From Paractinoplanes tereljensis (GTDB lineage Bacteria; Actinomycetota; Actinomycetes; Mycobacteriales; Micromonosporaceae): 64,000 nucleotides of DNA. The notes under the pieces were generated by a model that did not search any database, was not told the DNA's origin, and worked only from the letters and a program-made list of their open reading frames with translations. The stretch spans positions 124,001-188,000 of the forward strand of contig NZ_BOMY01000021.1 in assembly GCF_016862435.1 (NCBI RefSeq), given 5' to 3'. The translations under genes were made by a program, and so were the position numbers. Shown here in pieces: positions 24,038 through 34,132 of this stretch; position 1 is the first letter of the stretch, and each line of letters starts with the position of its first letter.

Positions 24038-24957
24038 TGCACGCCGCACTCACGCTGATCATGACGGCCACGCTGGCCGCCGCGCCCGCACCGCTGGCCG
24101 CGGCCGTCGCCGACGGTTTCGCCACCGGCACCACCGGCGGGGTCGGCGGCGCGACCGTCACCGTCGACACCACCGACGAGCTGCTCACCGCGATCGACAC
24201 CGTCGGCCCGCTGAACATCCAGGTGAGCGGGACCATCGCGATCACCAGCAAGCAGGGCGTACGGCCGAACAAGACGATCACCGGGCTCGGCTCGACCGCG
24301 ACCATCACCGGCGGCGGGTTCGACTTCTACAAGTCGTCGAACGTCATCGTGCGCAACCTGACCTTCACCGACGCCGAGGACGACGCGGTCAACGTCGGCC
24401 AGCAGTCGCACCACATCTGGATCGACCACAACACGTTCGTCCGCCCGGTGGACGGCTCGGTCGACATCGTGCGCGGCGCCGACTACATCACCGTCTCCTG
24501 GAACCACTTCGCCGGCACCGACAAGAGCATGCTGATTGGCCACTCCGACGGCGCCGCCTCCACCGACGTCGGCCACCTGCGGGTGAGCATCCACCACAAC
24601 TGGTTCGACGGCTCCCGGCAGCGGCATCCCCGGGTGCGCTTCGGCGACCCGGTGCACGTCTACAACAACTACTTCACCAACAACGCGCTGTACGGGGTGG
24701 CCTCCACCATGAACGGCGGCATCCTGCTCGAGGGCAACTACTTCGCCGGTGTCCCCTACCCGTGCTTCTCCACCAGCGGTTACGCCGACAGCGCCCCGGG
24801 CCGCCTGGTCCAGCGCAACAACATCTTCACGGCCTCGGGAGCGTGCGAGGCGGGCGGCACGGTCACCGAGCCGAGCACCTACTACGGCTACACCCTGGAC
24901 CCGGCGGCGTCCGTTCCATCGCTGGTGTCGGCCGGCGCCGGCGCCGGCCGGATCTGA
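24037..24957 (+). CDS. Secreted pectate lyase (PL1), single domain
   Basis: 306 aa from ATG 24037. Signal peptide MHAALTLIMTATLAAAPAPL, then the beta-helix only: TGTTGGVGGATVTVDTTDEL, VRNLTFTDAEDDAVNVGQQS, HHIWIDHNTF, DIVRGADYITVSWNHFAG, RHPRVRFGDPVHVYNNYF. It is clearly paralogous to the catalytic half of the preceding gene, implying local duplication with domain loss or gain. It probably yields galacturonate oligomers that feed the nearby pathway. Confidence 0.92.
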   Translation: MHAALTLIMTATLAAAPAPLAAAVADGFATGTTGGVGGATVTVDTTDELLTAIDTVGPLNIQVSGTIAITSKQGVRPNKTITGLGSTATITGGGFDFYKSSNVIVRNLTFTDAEDDAVNVGQQSHHIWIDHNTFVRPVDGSVDIVRGADYITVSWNHFAGTDKSMLIGHSDGAASTDVGHLRVSIHHNWFDGSRQRHPRVRFGDPVHVYNNYFTNNALYGVASTMNGGILLEGNYFAGVPYPCFSTSGYADSAPGRLVQRNNIFTASGACEAGGTVTEPSTYYGYTLDPAASVPSLVSAGAGAGRI

Positions 24958-25056
24958 GGTCGGGCCCGCCCGGATGCGGGCGCGCGGAGGGTGAGTCTCG
25001 CCCAGCCGAAACTGATGTCACGGGACTGGTCGGACGGCGTACTCAAAAAGGAGCGT
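24958..25056 (+). repeat. Structured intergenic element, copy B (about 99 nt)
   Basis: Begins at the base after the pectate lyase stop and matches copy A (7255-7352, minus strand). GCCCGC/GCGGGC hairpin; then GAGT..CGCC paired to GGCG.ACTC; inner CCAG/CTGG; conserved GAAAC and GGGA in the apical loop; tail CAAAAAGGAGCGT. Where copies differ at the outer stem, pairing is kept (ACTC here, ACTT in copy A). It ends 21 bases before the convergent protease stop. Confidence 0.65.
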
Positions 25057-25077
25057 AGGTGGACCGCCTGGCTCTAG

Positions 25078-26022
25078 TTAATGGCGTTGCCGGGCGTATT
25101 CGCGCTGGCGAACCGGGGTGGCCGCGACCAGCGGCGGCCGTCGGCGCCGCCTCCCGACCAGCACCGCGACCAGCACCGCGGCGACGAGCAACGCGAGCAG
25201 CAGGACGACGGCCGGGACCAGCCGTTCCCAGCTGTCTTGGCTTGGGTCGGCGCTGGTCACGGCGGTGATCCAGGCGCTGATGTTGTCGATTCGGGCGCTG
25301 TCGTCGCCGCCGCGGTGCGGGCAGCTCGGTCCGGAGCTGACCACCGCGACCAGCACCGGGCCCTGGCCCTTGGGCTCGCGGAAGTACGGGCCGCCGGAGT
25401 CGTGCCGGCACGGGCTGGTGTCCCGGTGCGGGGAGCGGCCGGACGTCTCGATCAGTGCGGAACCGACGTTGCCGACGGTGAACTGGCCGGTCTGCAACCG
25501 GGTGGTGGGGCTCTGTTCGCTGTCGGTCAGCAGGCCGAAGCCGGCCAGCCGCACCAGCTCGCCGGGGGTGGGCGCCTCGGTGGCGATCCGCAGCGGCGTG
25601 ATGCCGGTGACCGGCTCGGCCAGCTCGGCCAGGGCCACGTCGGTGGTGTCCGACTGCCGGACCGCGACCACGTCGACCACCCGGCCGCCCGAACCGTTCA
25701 CCTTCGTACGGCCGATGGTCGCGGTCGTACGGTGGGCAACCGGACGGCTTACCCGTTTGCCGGCGGCGTCCCGGAAGCAATGGCCGGCGGTGATCACCCA
25801 GCGGGGTGCGATGAGCGCGCCCGAGCAGGAGCTGTCCCGGGTGCCGCCGTCGTCGGCGGGCAGGCCGGTCATGGTCAGCAGGGTGGCGAACGGATAGGCC
25901 CCGTCGCGCGCGTTCTGGCCGTTCGCGATCGCCGACGCGGGCGACGCGGCGCAGGCCACGGCGGCCACGGTCGCCACCAGGACGGCCAGGAGCTTGGGCA
26001 GAGTCTTCGACACCTGGACCAC
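25078..26022 (-). CDS. Membrane-anchored trypsin-like serine protease
   Basis: Up to 314 aa from GTG 26022; GTG 26013 is also possible. Signal peptide to about SPASA, then a short propeptide-like stretch and a chymotrypsin-fold domain with APRWVITAGHCF (His), SDTTDVALAELAEPV (Asp) and PCRHDSGGPYF (Ser). A loop CSG..HC and a second Cys pair fit disulfides. After residue 265 a single hydrophobic helix (LVPAVVLLLALLVAAVLVAV) and a basic tail (GRRRRRPP) anchor it outside-facing. Divergent from the two-component system, with 77 bases between the starts. Confidence 0.9.
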   Translation of the reverse strand: MVQVSKTLPKLLAVLVATVAAVACAASPASAIANGQNARDGAYPFATLLTMTGLPADDGGTRDSSCSGALIAPRWVITAGHCFRDAAGKRVSRPVAHRTTATIGRTKVNGSGGRVVDVVAVRQSDTTDVALAELAEPVTGITPLRIATEAPTPGELVRLAGFGLLTDSEQSPTTRLQTGQFTVGNVGSALIETSGRSPHRDTSPCRHDSGGPYFREPKGQGPVLVAVVSSGPSCPHRGGDDSARIDNISAWITAVTSADPSQDSWERLVPAVVLLLALLVAAVLVAVLVGRRRRRPPLVAATPVRQREYARQRH

Positions 26023-26099
26023 GGTGCTGATCAGGGCGTCTGGCGACCGTCATGGGCGTCCTTATGACTTCTTTATCCGGGCTGTGCCAGGGTGGCGGC

Positions 26100-26759
26100 G
26101 TGCGTGTACTGGTGGCTGAGGACGAGAAACTGATGGCCGACACGGTCGCCGAGGGGCTGCGCCGGTTGTCCATGGCCGTCGACGTCGTCTACGACGGCGA
26201 CGCCGCCCTGGAGCGGCTCGGCGTGAACCGTTACGACGTGGCGGTGCTGGACCGGGACATGCCCGGCCGCACCGGCGACGAGGTGCTGCGCTGGATGGCC
26301 GCCGCCGGGCTGACCACCCGGGTGCTGCTGCTGACCGCCGCGGCCGGCATCCGGGACCGGGTCGAGGGGCTGGGGCTCGGCGCCGACGACTACCTGACCA
26401 AGCCGTTCGCGTTCGCCGAGCTGGTGGCCCGGCTGCAGGCGCTGTCCCGGCGCACCGCCCCGGCGCTGCCGCCGGTGCTGGAGCAGGACGGGATCGTCCT
26501 GGACGTCACCCGGCACACCGCCACCCGGGACGGCGGCGTGCTGACCCTCTCGCCCAAGGAGTTCGCCGTGCTGCACGTCATGCTGCGGGCCGGCGGCCGG
26601 GTGGTCAGCGCCGAGGAGCTGCTCGAACAGGCCTGGGACGAGAACACCGACCCGTTCACCAACACCGTACGGATGACCGTGATGACCCTGCGCCGGAAGC
26701 TGGGCGACCCACCGGTCCTGCACACCGTGCCGCGCACCGGTTACCGGCTCGGCGCATGA
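26100..26759 (+). CDS. OmpR/PhoB-type response regulator
   Basis: 219 aa from GTG 26100 (VRVLVAEDEKLMADTVAEGL). Receiver domain with phosphoacceptor Asp in VAVLDRDMPGRTG and the conserved Lys in DDYLTKPFAF; winged-helix effector with TLSPKEFAVLHVMLRAGGRV, VRMTVMTLRRKLG and TVPRTGYRLG. Its stop overlaps the kinase start by ATGA. The frame is open 16 codons further upstream, but domain homology starts here. Targets unknown; the divergent protease is a candidate. Confidence 0.93.
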   Translation: MRVLVAEDEKLMADTVAEGLRRLSMAVDVVYDGDAALERLGVNRYDVAVLDRDMPGRTGDEVLRWMAAAGLTTRVLLLTAAAGIRDRVEGLGLGADDYLTKPFAFAELVARLQALSRRTAPALPPVLEQDGIVLDVTRHTATRDGGVLTLSPKEFAVLHVMLRAGGRVVSAEELLEQAWDENTDPFTNTVRMTVMTLRRKLGDPPVLHTVPRTGYRLGA

Positions 26760-27835
26760 GGTCCCCGGCCCGGCGCATCCTGCTGGTCTGCGCGGTCCTG
26801 CTGCTCACCGCGCAGTACATCGCACCGGTCGCCGACCTGCTGGTGGACGCGGGGCGGTCGTGGTGCGTGAACGGTGAGGTCTGCGCGCAGCTGCGGCAGC
26901 GGCCCAACGGGGTGGCGCTGTTCAGCGTGCTCGCGGTGTTCGCGGCCTTCCTGGCGGCCTCCTATTTCGCGGTGCGCTGGTGCCTGCGGCCGGTCCGCGA
27001 CCTCGCCCCGGCGATCGCCGACGTCGGCCCGCAGAACCTCGGCCACCGGCTGCGCCCGGGCCCGGGCAACGGCGAGCTGGCCGTGCTGGGCCGGGCGATC
27101 GACGAGATGATGGACCGGATCGCGGTGGGCTACGAGGCGCAGCGCCGGTTCGCCGCCGACGCGTCGCACGAGCTGCGCACTCCCCTGGCCGTGCAGCGCA
27201 CGCTGATCGAGGTGAGCATGGCCCGCACCCTCAGCGAGGACCAGCTCACCCTGCTCACCGCGCAGCTGCTGGAGACCAACGAGCGCAACGAGCGGCTGAT
27301 CGAGGGCCTGCTGGTGCTCAGCGAGAGCGACCGGGGGCTGCTCGCCCGGTCGCAGCTGCGGCTCGACGAGATCGTGGCCGCGGTGGTCGACAAGCACCGG
27401 ACCGCCGCCACCGAGGCCGGCATCACGATCACCACCGAGCTGCGGCCCCGGACCGTGCACGGCGAGCAGGTGCTGCTCGAACGCCTGGTCACCAACCTCG
27501 TGCAGAACGCCCTCAAGTACAACCGGGCCGACGGCACCGTCGAGGTCGAGGTCGGCGACGACCCGGCCCTGATCGTCACCAACACCGGCGACGACGTGCC
27601 CCCGGACGAAGTCTCCGCCCTGTTCGAGCCGTTCCGCCGGCGGGCCGCCGCCCGGATCGACCACAGCGGCGGCGCCGGCCTCGGCCTGGCCATCGCGCGC
27701 TCGATCGTCCGGGCCCACGACGGCATCATCGCCGCCACCTCGACCGGTCACGACGGCCTCCGGGTCCAGGTGTCGTTCCCGGCCGCGGTCACCCGACCAG
27801 GCCCGGTCACCCGACCAGGAACGTCCCGGCCATGA
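26756..27835 (+). CDS. Sensor histidine kinase
   Basis: 359 aa from ATG 26756. Two membrane helices (about residues 7-27 and 52-72) enclose a short external loop with two Cys (WCVNGEVC). A HAMP linker (RPVRDLAPAIADVGPQNLG) leads to HisKA with FAADASHELRTPLAV (phospho-His), then N box LVQNALKYN, VTNTGDDVPPDE, FEPF and GGAGLGLAIARSIV. The small sensor loop and Cys pair suggest sensing at the membrane surface. The 3' end overlaps the convergent glycosyltransferase gene by 29 bases. Confidence 0.93.
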   Translation: MRSPARRILLVCAVLLLTAQYIAPVADLLVDAGRSWCVNGEVCAQLRQRPNGVALFSVLAVFAAFLAASYFAVRWCLRPVRDLAPAIADVGPQNLGHRLRPGPGNGELAVLGRAIDEMMDRIAVGYEAQRRFAADASHELRTPLAVQRTLIEVSMARTLSEDQLTLLTAQLLETNERNERLIEGLLVLSESDRGLLARSQLRLDEIVAAVVDKHRTAATEAGITITTELRPRTVHGEQVLLERLVTNLVQNALKYNRADGTVEVEVGDDPALIVTNTGDDVPPDEVSALFEPFRRRAAARIDHSGGAGLGLAIARSIVRAHDGIIAATSTGHDGLRVQVSFPAAVTRPGPVTRPGTSRP

Positions 27836-28964
27836 AGATCACCAGGAAGACCGCGTGCAGGGCGATGCCGATCACCAGCACCGTCCGGTCGACGATCTGG
27901 TTGGCGCCGATCCGGGCCAGCACCAGGAAGATCGCCACCGCCTCCATCGCGTAGCGGGCGGCCGACTGCATCGAGCGGCCGCCCACCTCGGTCGACATCA
28001 GCAGGATCAGGGTGAGCGCGCCCTGCACCACCAGGTAGAGCTGGTCGCGCCGGAACTTGTACGGGCCGACCACGCACAGGACCAGCAGGATCACCGCGAG
28101 CAGGACGGTGCCGGTGTCCAGCAGCGCGGCCAGCGAGGCCTTGTCCAGCAGGTGGTGCCCGCCCATCTGGCGCAGCGCGATCAGCCAGGCCTCGCCGGGG
28201 AACGTGTAGCGGCGGCCCCACTGGTCCTGGGCGACGCTGAACGCGAGCGGGTTTCCGAGCTCGATCGCGCAGTAGACGCTGTAGGCGACCACGCCCAGCG
28301 GCACCAGGGCCAGGGACAGCACGTCCGGGCCGAGCCGGCGCCGCTGGCGCAGGTATTCAATCGCGAGGGGCACCATCAGCAGCAGGCCGAACAGCCGGGT
28401 GGCCGACGACAGCGCGCCCAGCGAACCGGCCAGCCACCAGTGACCGCGGCGCCCGGCGTACAGCGCGCCGACCGCGAGCAGGATGAACAGCGACTCGTTG
28501 TAGCCGATGAACAGGAAGAACCCGGTCGGGAAGGCAGCCAGGTACCAGGTCGCGCGCTGGGCCACCCGGGGGCCGAACTCGTGGTCGGCCAGCCGGTGCA
28601 GCACCGCGAGGGCGCCGAACGCGGCGACGTTGGCCACGAACAGGGCGCTGAGCGGGGTTCCGCCGGTCAGCCGGATCAGCAGCGGGTAGAGCGGGAAGAA
28701 CGCCGGGAAGCCGGGGCCGAGGTGGTAACCGCTCTCGGCGATCCGGACGTAGTGGCCGGCGTCCCAGCCGTTCAGGCTCAGCAGCAGGTCGGGGAACGGG
28801 CGGCCGCGCGGCAGCCAGGCCACCGCCATCACCGCGACGTGGGTGACGGTGACCGAGGCCCAGACCGCCAGGGCGGCCAGGAACGCCGTCCGCCAGGGTC
28901 GCCGGACCGGGGTGGTGACCAGCGCCGGCTCGGCGAGGACCGGTTCAGCGAGTAGGGACTGCAA
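27807..28964 (-). CDS. Polytopic membrane glycosyltransferase (PIG-V/mannosyltransferase-like)
   Basis: About 385 aa if started at TTG 28964, which has GAAGGAG six bases upstream and overlaps the GT2 gene by 20 bases; no better start is nearby. About ten transmembrane helices. The first external loop has LNGWDAGHYVRIAESGYHLG, whose DAGHY carries the Asp expected of GT-C enzymes using lipid-phospho-sugar donors, followed by FPAFFPLYPLLIRL as in PIG-V-like mannosyltransferases. The upstream GT2 could make the polyprenyl-phospho-sugar donor. Confidence 0.8.
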   Translation of the reverse strand: MQSLLAEPVLAEPALVTTPVRRPWRTAFLAALAVWASVTVTHVAVMAVAWLPRGRPFPDLLLSLNGWDAGHYVRIAESGYHLGPGFPAFFPLYPLLIRLTGGTPLSALFVANVAAFGALAVLHRLADHEFGPRVAQRATWYLAAFPTGFFLFIGYNESLFILLAVGALYAGRRGHWWLAGSLGALSSATRLFGLLLMVPLAIEYLRQRRRLGPDVLSLALVPLGVVAYSVYCAIELGNPLAFSVAQDQWGRRYTFPGEAWLIALRQMGGHHLLDKASLAALLDTGTVLLAVILLVLCVVGPYKFRRDQLYLVVQGALTLILLMSTEVGGRSMQSAARYAMEAVAIFLVLARIGANQIVDRTVLVIGIALHAVFLVIFMAGTFLVG

Positions 28965-29868
28965 CGCGTGCTCCTTCGGTGGCCGTATCGGAAACGACCA
29001 CGTAGGCCGGACGACCCTGCATCGCGGTGAAGATGCGGGCCACGTACTCACCGAGCAACCCCAGGCACAGCAGTTGCAGCGCGCCCAGGAACACCACCGC
29101 CACCAGGATCGACGGCCCGGTCAGCGCGAGCAGCCCGGCCAGCGCGAGGCCGGTGCAGCCCAGCCAGGTGGCGATCCGCAGCGGCGCGGCCGTGAAGCTG
29201 GTGAGGCTGTCCACGGCCAGCCGGATCATCTTGCCGAGCGGGTACTTCGAGTGCCCGGCGGCGCGCCGTTCCCGGGCATAGGTCACCTCGCCGCTGGGCA
29301 GGCCCAGCCACGGCACCAGCAGGCGGTAGACCGGGCGGTGCTCCGGCAGACCGGCGAGCGCCTCCACCGCCGTACGGCTGAGGAGTCGGAAATCGCCGGC
29401 GTCAGCCGGCACCCGGCGGCCGACCACCCGCCGGACCAGGCGGTAATAGAGCCCGGCCGACCAGCGCTTGAACGGGCTGTCGGTGCTGCGGTCGCTGCGG
29501 ATGCCGTAGACGACGTCGAGCCCACCGGTCTCGGCCACCCGGAGCATCTCGGCGATCGCCTCGGGCGGGTCCTGCAGGTCGACGTCGATGCTGACCACGT
29601 ACTCGCCGCGGGCGCGGTGCAGACCGGCCGTCAGCGCGTTCTGGTGGCCGCTGTTGCGCTGCAGCCGGACGACCCGCAGCTGCGGCCACCGCCGGCGCAT
29701 CACCTCCAGCACCGCCGCCGTGGCATCGGTGCTGCCGTCATCGACGGTAAGCACTTCGTAGGAAACCCCGAGACCATCGAGTACGGGCCGGAGCCGCTCG
29801 GCGAACAGCGGCAGCACGTCCTCCTCGTTGAACACGGGCACAACTACCGACAGTTGCGGCACATCCAT
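28945..29868 (-). CDS. Family 2 glycosyltransferase (DPM/GtrB-like polyprenyl-phosphate sugar transferase)
   Basis: 307 aa from ATG 29868, preceded by GGGGAGA. GT-A domain: LSVVVPVFNEEDVLPLFAER, VLTVDDGSTDATAAV, NSGHQNALTAGLHRARGEYV, VSIDVDLQDPPEAIAEML (DxD-like DVDLQDP), YGIRSDRSTDSPFKR. Two C-terminal membrane helices (LGCTGLALAGLLALTGPSIL, FLGALQLLCLGLLGEYVARI) match the GtrB/ArnC arrangement. It transfers a sugar from a nucleotide donor to polyprenyl phosphate at the inner leaflet. Overlaps the following GT-C gene. Confidence 0.9.
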   Translation of the reverse strand: MDVPQLSVVVPVFNEEDVLPLFAERLRPVLDGLGVSYEVLTVDDGSTDATAAVLEVMRRRWPQLRVVRLQRNSGHQNALTAGLHRARGEYVVSIDVDLQDPPEAIAEMLRVAETGGLDVVYGIRSDRSTDSPFKRWSAGLYYRLVRRVVGRRVPADAGDFRLLSRTAVEALAGLPEHRPVYRLLVPWLGLPSGEVTYARERRAAGHSKYPLGKMIRLAVDSLTSFTAAPLRIATWLGCTGLALAGLLALTGPSILVAVVFLGALQLLCLGLLGEYVARIFTAMQGRPAYVVVSDTATEGARVAVPTR

Positions 29869-30090
29869 GTGACGTCTCCCCTTCCTGATCTTCGCCAGGA
29901 AAGGTTGGGCCAACCGGCGAGAGCTGCCGGACGGGTTACCGGCGACGTGGCACGTTCATGGGAGTTGCACAGGAGATACAAATCTCTTCTGGTGCCGGCA
30001 TGCAACCGGGTAACCGGTCAGGAAACGAGAAGTCCCGGCCGGACGACCCGGTTAGCGTTTCGGGCAGGACGAAAGAGATGAGGAAAACCC

Positions 30091-30435
30091 ATGAACCACG
30101 GCATCAAGACGGTCCTGCACCCCGTCGCTGACCTGGGCAAAGCCAAAGCCGTCTACGCCGCGCTGCTGGAGACCGAGCCGTCCGCCGACAGCGAGTGGTA
30201 CGTCGGCTTCGACGTCGCCGGCCAGCACATCGGCCTGGTACCGGGCGGTGGCCCGCAGGGACTGACCGGCCCCACCGCGTACTGGCACGTCGACGACATC
30301 GAGGCCAAGCTGGCCGAGGTCACCGCGGCCGGCGGCGCCGTCAAGGAGCAGCCGCACGACGTCGGCGGCGGCCGGCTCGTGGCGTCGTTCACCGACACCG
30401 ACGGTAACGTTCTCGGGCTGGTCCAGGACAAGTGA
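30091..30435 (+). CDS. VOC-family (glyoxalase-like) protein
   Basis: 114 aa from ATG 30091. One glyoxalase/bleomycin-resistance domain built of two beta-alpha-beta-beta-beta units: KTVLHPVADLGKAKAVYAAL, YVGFDVAGQHIGLVPGG, AYWHVDDIEAKLAEVTAAGG and SFTDTDGNVLGLVQDK. Such small proteins bind a metal or a hydrophobic ligand. Substrate unknown. A hairpin terminator follows. Confidence 0.88.
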   Translation: MNHGIKTVLHPVADLGKAKAVYAALLETEPSADSEWYVGFDVAGQHIGLVPGGGPQGLTGPTAYWHVDDIEAKLAEVTAAGGAVKEQPHDVGGGRLVASFTDTDGNVLGLVQDK

Positions 30436-30457
30436 AGCCGTAACCTGGTCAAGGGTG

Positions 30458-30484
30458 ACGCCGGGCCGCTTTCAGGCCCGGCGT
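30458..30484. terminator. Hairpin terminator after VOC gene
   Basis: Perfect 10-bp stem ACGCCGGGCC (30458-30467) with GGCCCGGCGT (30475-30484), loop GCTTTCA, lying between the VOC stop and the UvrA-like start. Confidence 0.65.
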
Positions 30485-30513
30485 GCCGCTGACGCGATTA
30501 CCTAGGAGAGACT

Positions 30514-32861
<2,348 letters not shown>

Positions 32862-32865
<4 letters not shown>

Positions 32866-33128
32866 GCCGCGGCGACGGCCTCGAGGATGGAGGCGGTCAC
32901 GGCCTCCGGTTCGCTCACGGCCTGCCCGGCCGGGACGTCGGCGCCGAACTGGTGGTGGAAGACGTCCGGGCGGATGGCCAGCTCGTTGCCGCCGGTCGCG
33001 ACCGGGTACGCGGTGAGCGCGTCGCCGAGGGTGCTGCCGGGGAACTTGGTGGACAGCGCGAACGCGGACTCGCCGTGGTCGGGGGCGAACGCGCAGACGT
33101 AGACCAGCGCGGCGACCCTGTGGCTGAC
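32862..33128 (-). pseudogene. Remnant of an alpha/beta hydrolase
   Basis: Reading the minus strand from 33128 to a TAG at 32862-32864 gives 88 codons of clear alpha/beta hydrolase character: RVAALVYVCAFAPDHGESAF, FALSTKFPGSTLGDALTAYP, FHHQFGADVPAGQA. This normally mid-protein block is joined directly to VSEPEAVTASILEAVAAA, which resembles the extreme C-terminus of the family. About 100 N-terminal residues and perhaps 80 internal residues are missing, and no start codon fits. An ECF41-like promoter still points into it from 33167-33193. Its stop overlaps the UvrA-like stop region. Confidence 0.75.
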
Positions 33129-33166
33129 TCCCTCTGGGTTGAGCTTCGATGTCCGTCAGCAGGCAA

Positions 33167-33193
33167 GACCGGGTGACGGTGAAATCTGTGACA
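33167..33193 (-). promoter_or_regulatory. ECF41-like promoter, site 1 (towards hydrolase remnant)
   Basis: On the minus strand TGTCACA (33193-33187), 16 bases, GGTC (33170-33167). From memory, the ECF41 consensus is TGTCACA-N16-CGTC. It directs transcription into the decayed hydrolase, divergent from the sigma gene. Confidence 0.6.
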
Positions 33194-33234
33194 GAGGTTG
33201 GAGATTTTTGGTACGGAGGGACCACGATGGCGGG

Positions 33235-34107
33235 GTGACGGATCTGGATGACGCCTCCTCGGTCTTCGCGAGCCTGCGCCCGCGGCTTTTCGGTATCGCG
33301 TACCGGATGCTCAGCAGCTCCACCGAGTCCGAGGACCTGGTGCAGGACGTCTGGCTGCGCTGGCAGACCACCGACCGCAGCAAGGTGCTCAACCCGGGCG
33401 CCTTCCTGGCGACCACCACGACCCGGCTGGCCATCAACCACCTGCAGTCGGCCCGGGTGCGCCGGGAGACGTACATCGGGCCGTGGCTGCCCGAACCGGT
33501 CGACACCAGCGCCGACCCCTACCTCGGGGCCGAGCGCGGCGAGGCGCTCGCGTTCGCCTCGCTGATGCTGATGGAGAAGCTGACCGCGCACGAACGCGCC
33601 GCGTACGTCTTGCGGGAGGCGTTCGATTATCCGTACGCGCAGATCGCCGACGTGCTGCAGTCGACCGAGCCGGCCGTGCGCCAGCTGGTCAGCCGGGCCA
33701 AGAAACACATGACCGGCGAGAAGCGTACGGAGGTCGACCCGGCCGCCCAGAAAGAGCTGCTCACCACGTTCCTGGCGGCGGCCCGCACCGGCGACCTGGC
33801 CGAACTCGAACGGCTCCTCGCCGCCGACGTGGCCAGCATCTCCGACGGCAACGGTGCCATCCGGGTCGCCCGCCGGCCGGTGCTCGGCCCGGTCCGGGTC
33901 GCGAAGTTCTACAGCGCCCTCTCGACGTGGTATTGGGCGGACGTGGAGATCTCGCTCGTCACCACCAACGGGCAGACCTCGGCCGTGCTGCGCCGAAACG
34001 GCGCCGTCGAGGGCGTGATGACCGTGATCGCCTCGGACCAGGGCATCGAGCAGATCCTGTGGATCGCCAACCAGGACAAGATCGGCGCGTTCGCCGGTCA
34101 CAAATAG
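33235..34107 (+). CDS. sigJ: ECF41 (SigJ-type) sigma factor with C-terminal SnoaL-like domain
   Basis: 290 aa from GTG 33235 (VTDLDDASSVFASLRPRLFG). Region 2: AYRMLSSSTESEDLVQDVWL; region 4: LMEKLTAHERAAYVLREAFD, YPYAQIADVLQSTEPAVRQL, VSRAKKH. Residues 175-285 form a SnoaL/NTF2-like domain. The two motifs I recall for the family, DGGGK and NPDKL, are present in relaxed form (SDGNGAIR and NQDKIG). ECF41 proteins are controlled by this attached domain rather than by an anti-sigma. Frame is open to 33139 but homology starts at 33235. Three matching promoters lie within 4 kb. Confidence 0.9.
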   Translation: MTDLDDASSVFASLRPRLFGIAYRMLSSSTESEDLVQDVWLRWQTTDRSKVLNPGAFLATTTTRLAINHLQSARVRRETYIGPWLPEPVDTSADPYLGAERGEALAFASLMLMEKLTAHERAAYVLREAFDYPYAQIADVLQSTEPAVRQLVSRAKKHMTGEKRTEVDPAAQKELLTTFLAAARTGDLAELERLLAADVASISDGNGAIRVARRPVLGPVRVAKFYSALSTWYWADVEISLVTTNGQTSAVLRRNGAVEGVMTVIASDQGIEQILWIANQDKIGAFAGHK

Positions 34108-34122
34108 GGGTGCGACCCGGTC
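34096..34122 (+). promoter_or_regulatory. ECF41-like promoter, site 2 (SnoaL-like gene)
   Basis: GGTCACA (34096-34102), 16 bases, GGTC (34119-34122), overlapping the end of the sigma gene. One base differs from TGTCACA. Transcription would begin close to ATG 34133, giving a leaderless or very short leader. Confidence 0.5.
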
Positions 34123-34132
34123 AGTTACGAGC

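Noticed and set aside
29869..30090. Possible riboswitch or small RNA between the GT2 gene and the VOC gene
   Set aside because: Only a weak GAGAT-ACAA-ATCTC hairpin is visible, with no larger conserved architecture that I can support.
33139..33234. Longer N-terminus for the ECF41 sigma factor
   Set aside because: The extra 32 residues lack homology, lie over the divergent promoter element and are not preceded by a ribosome site.
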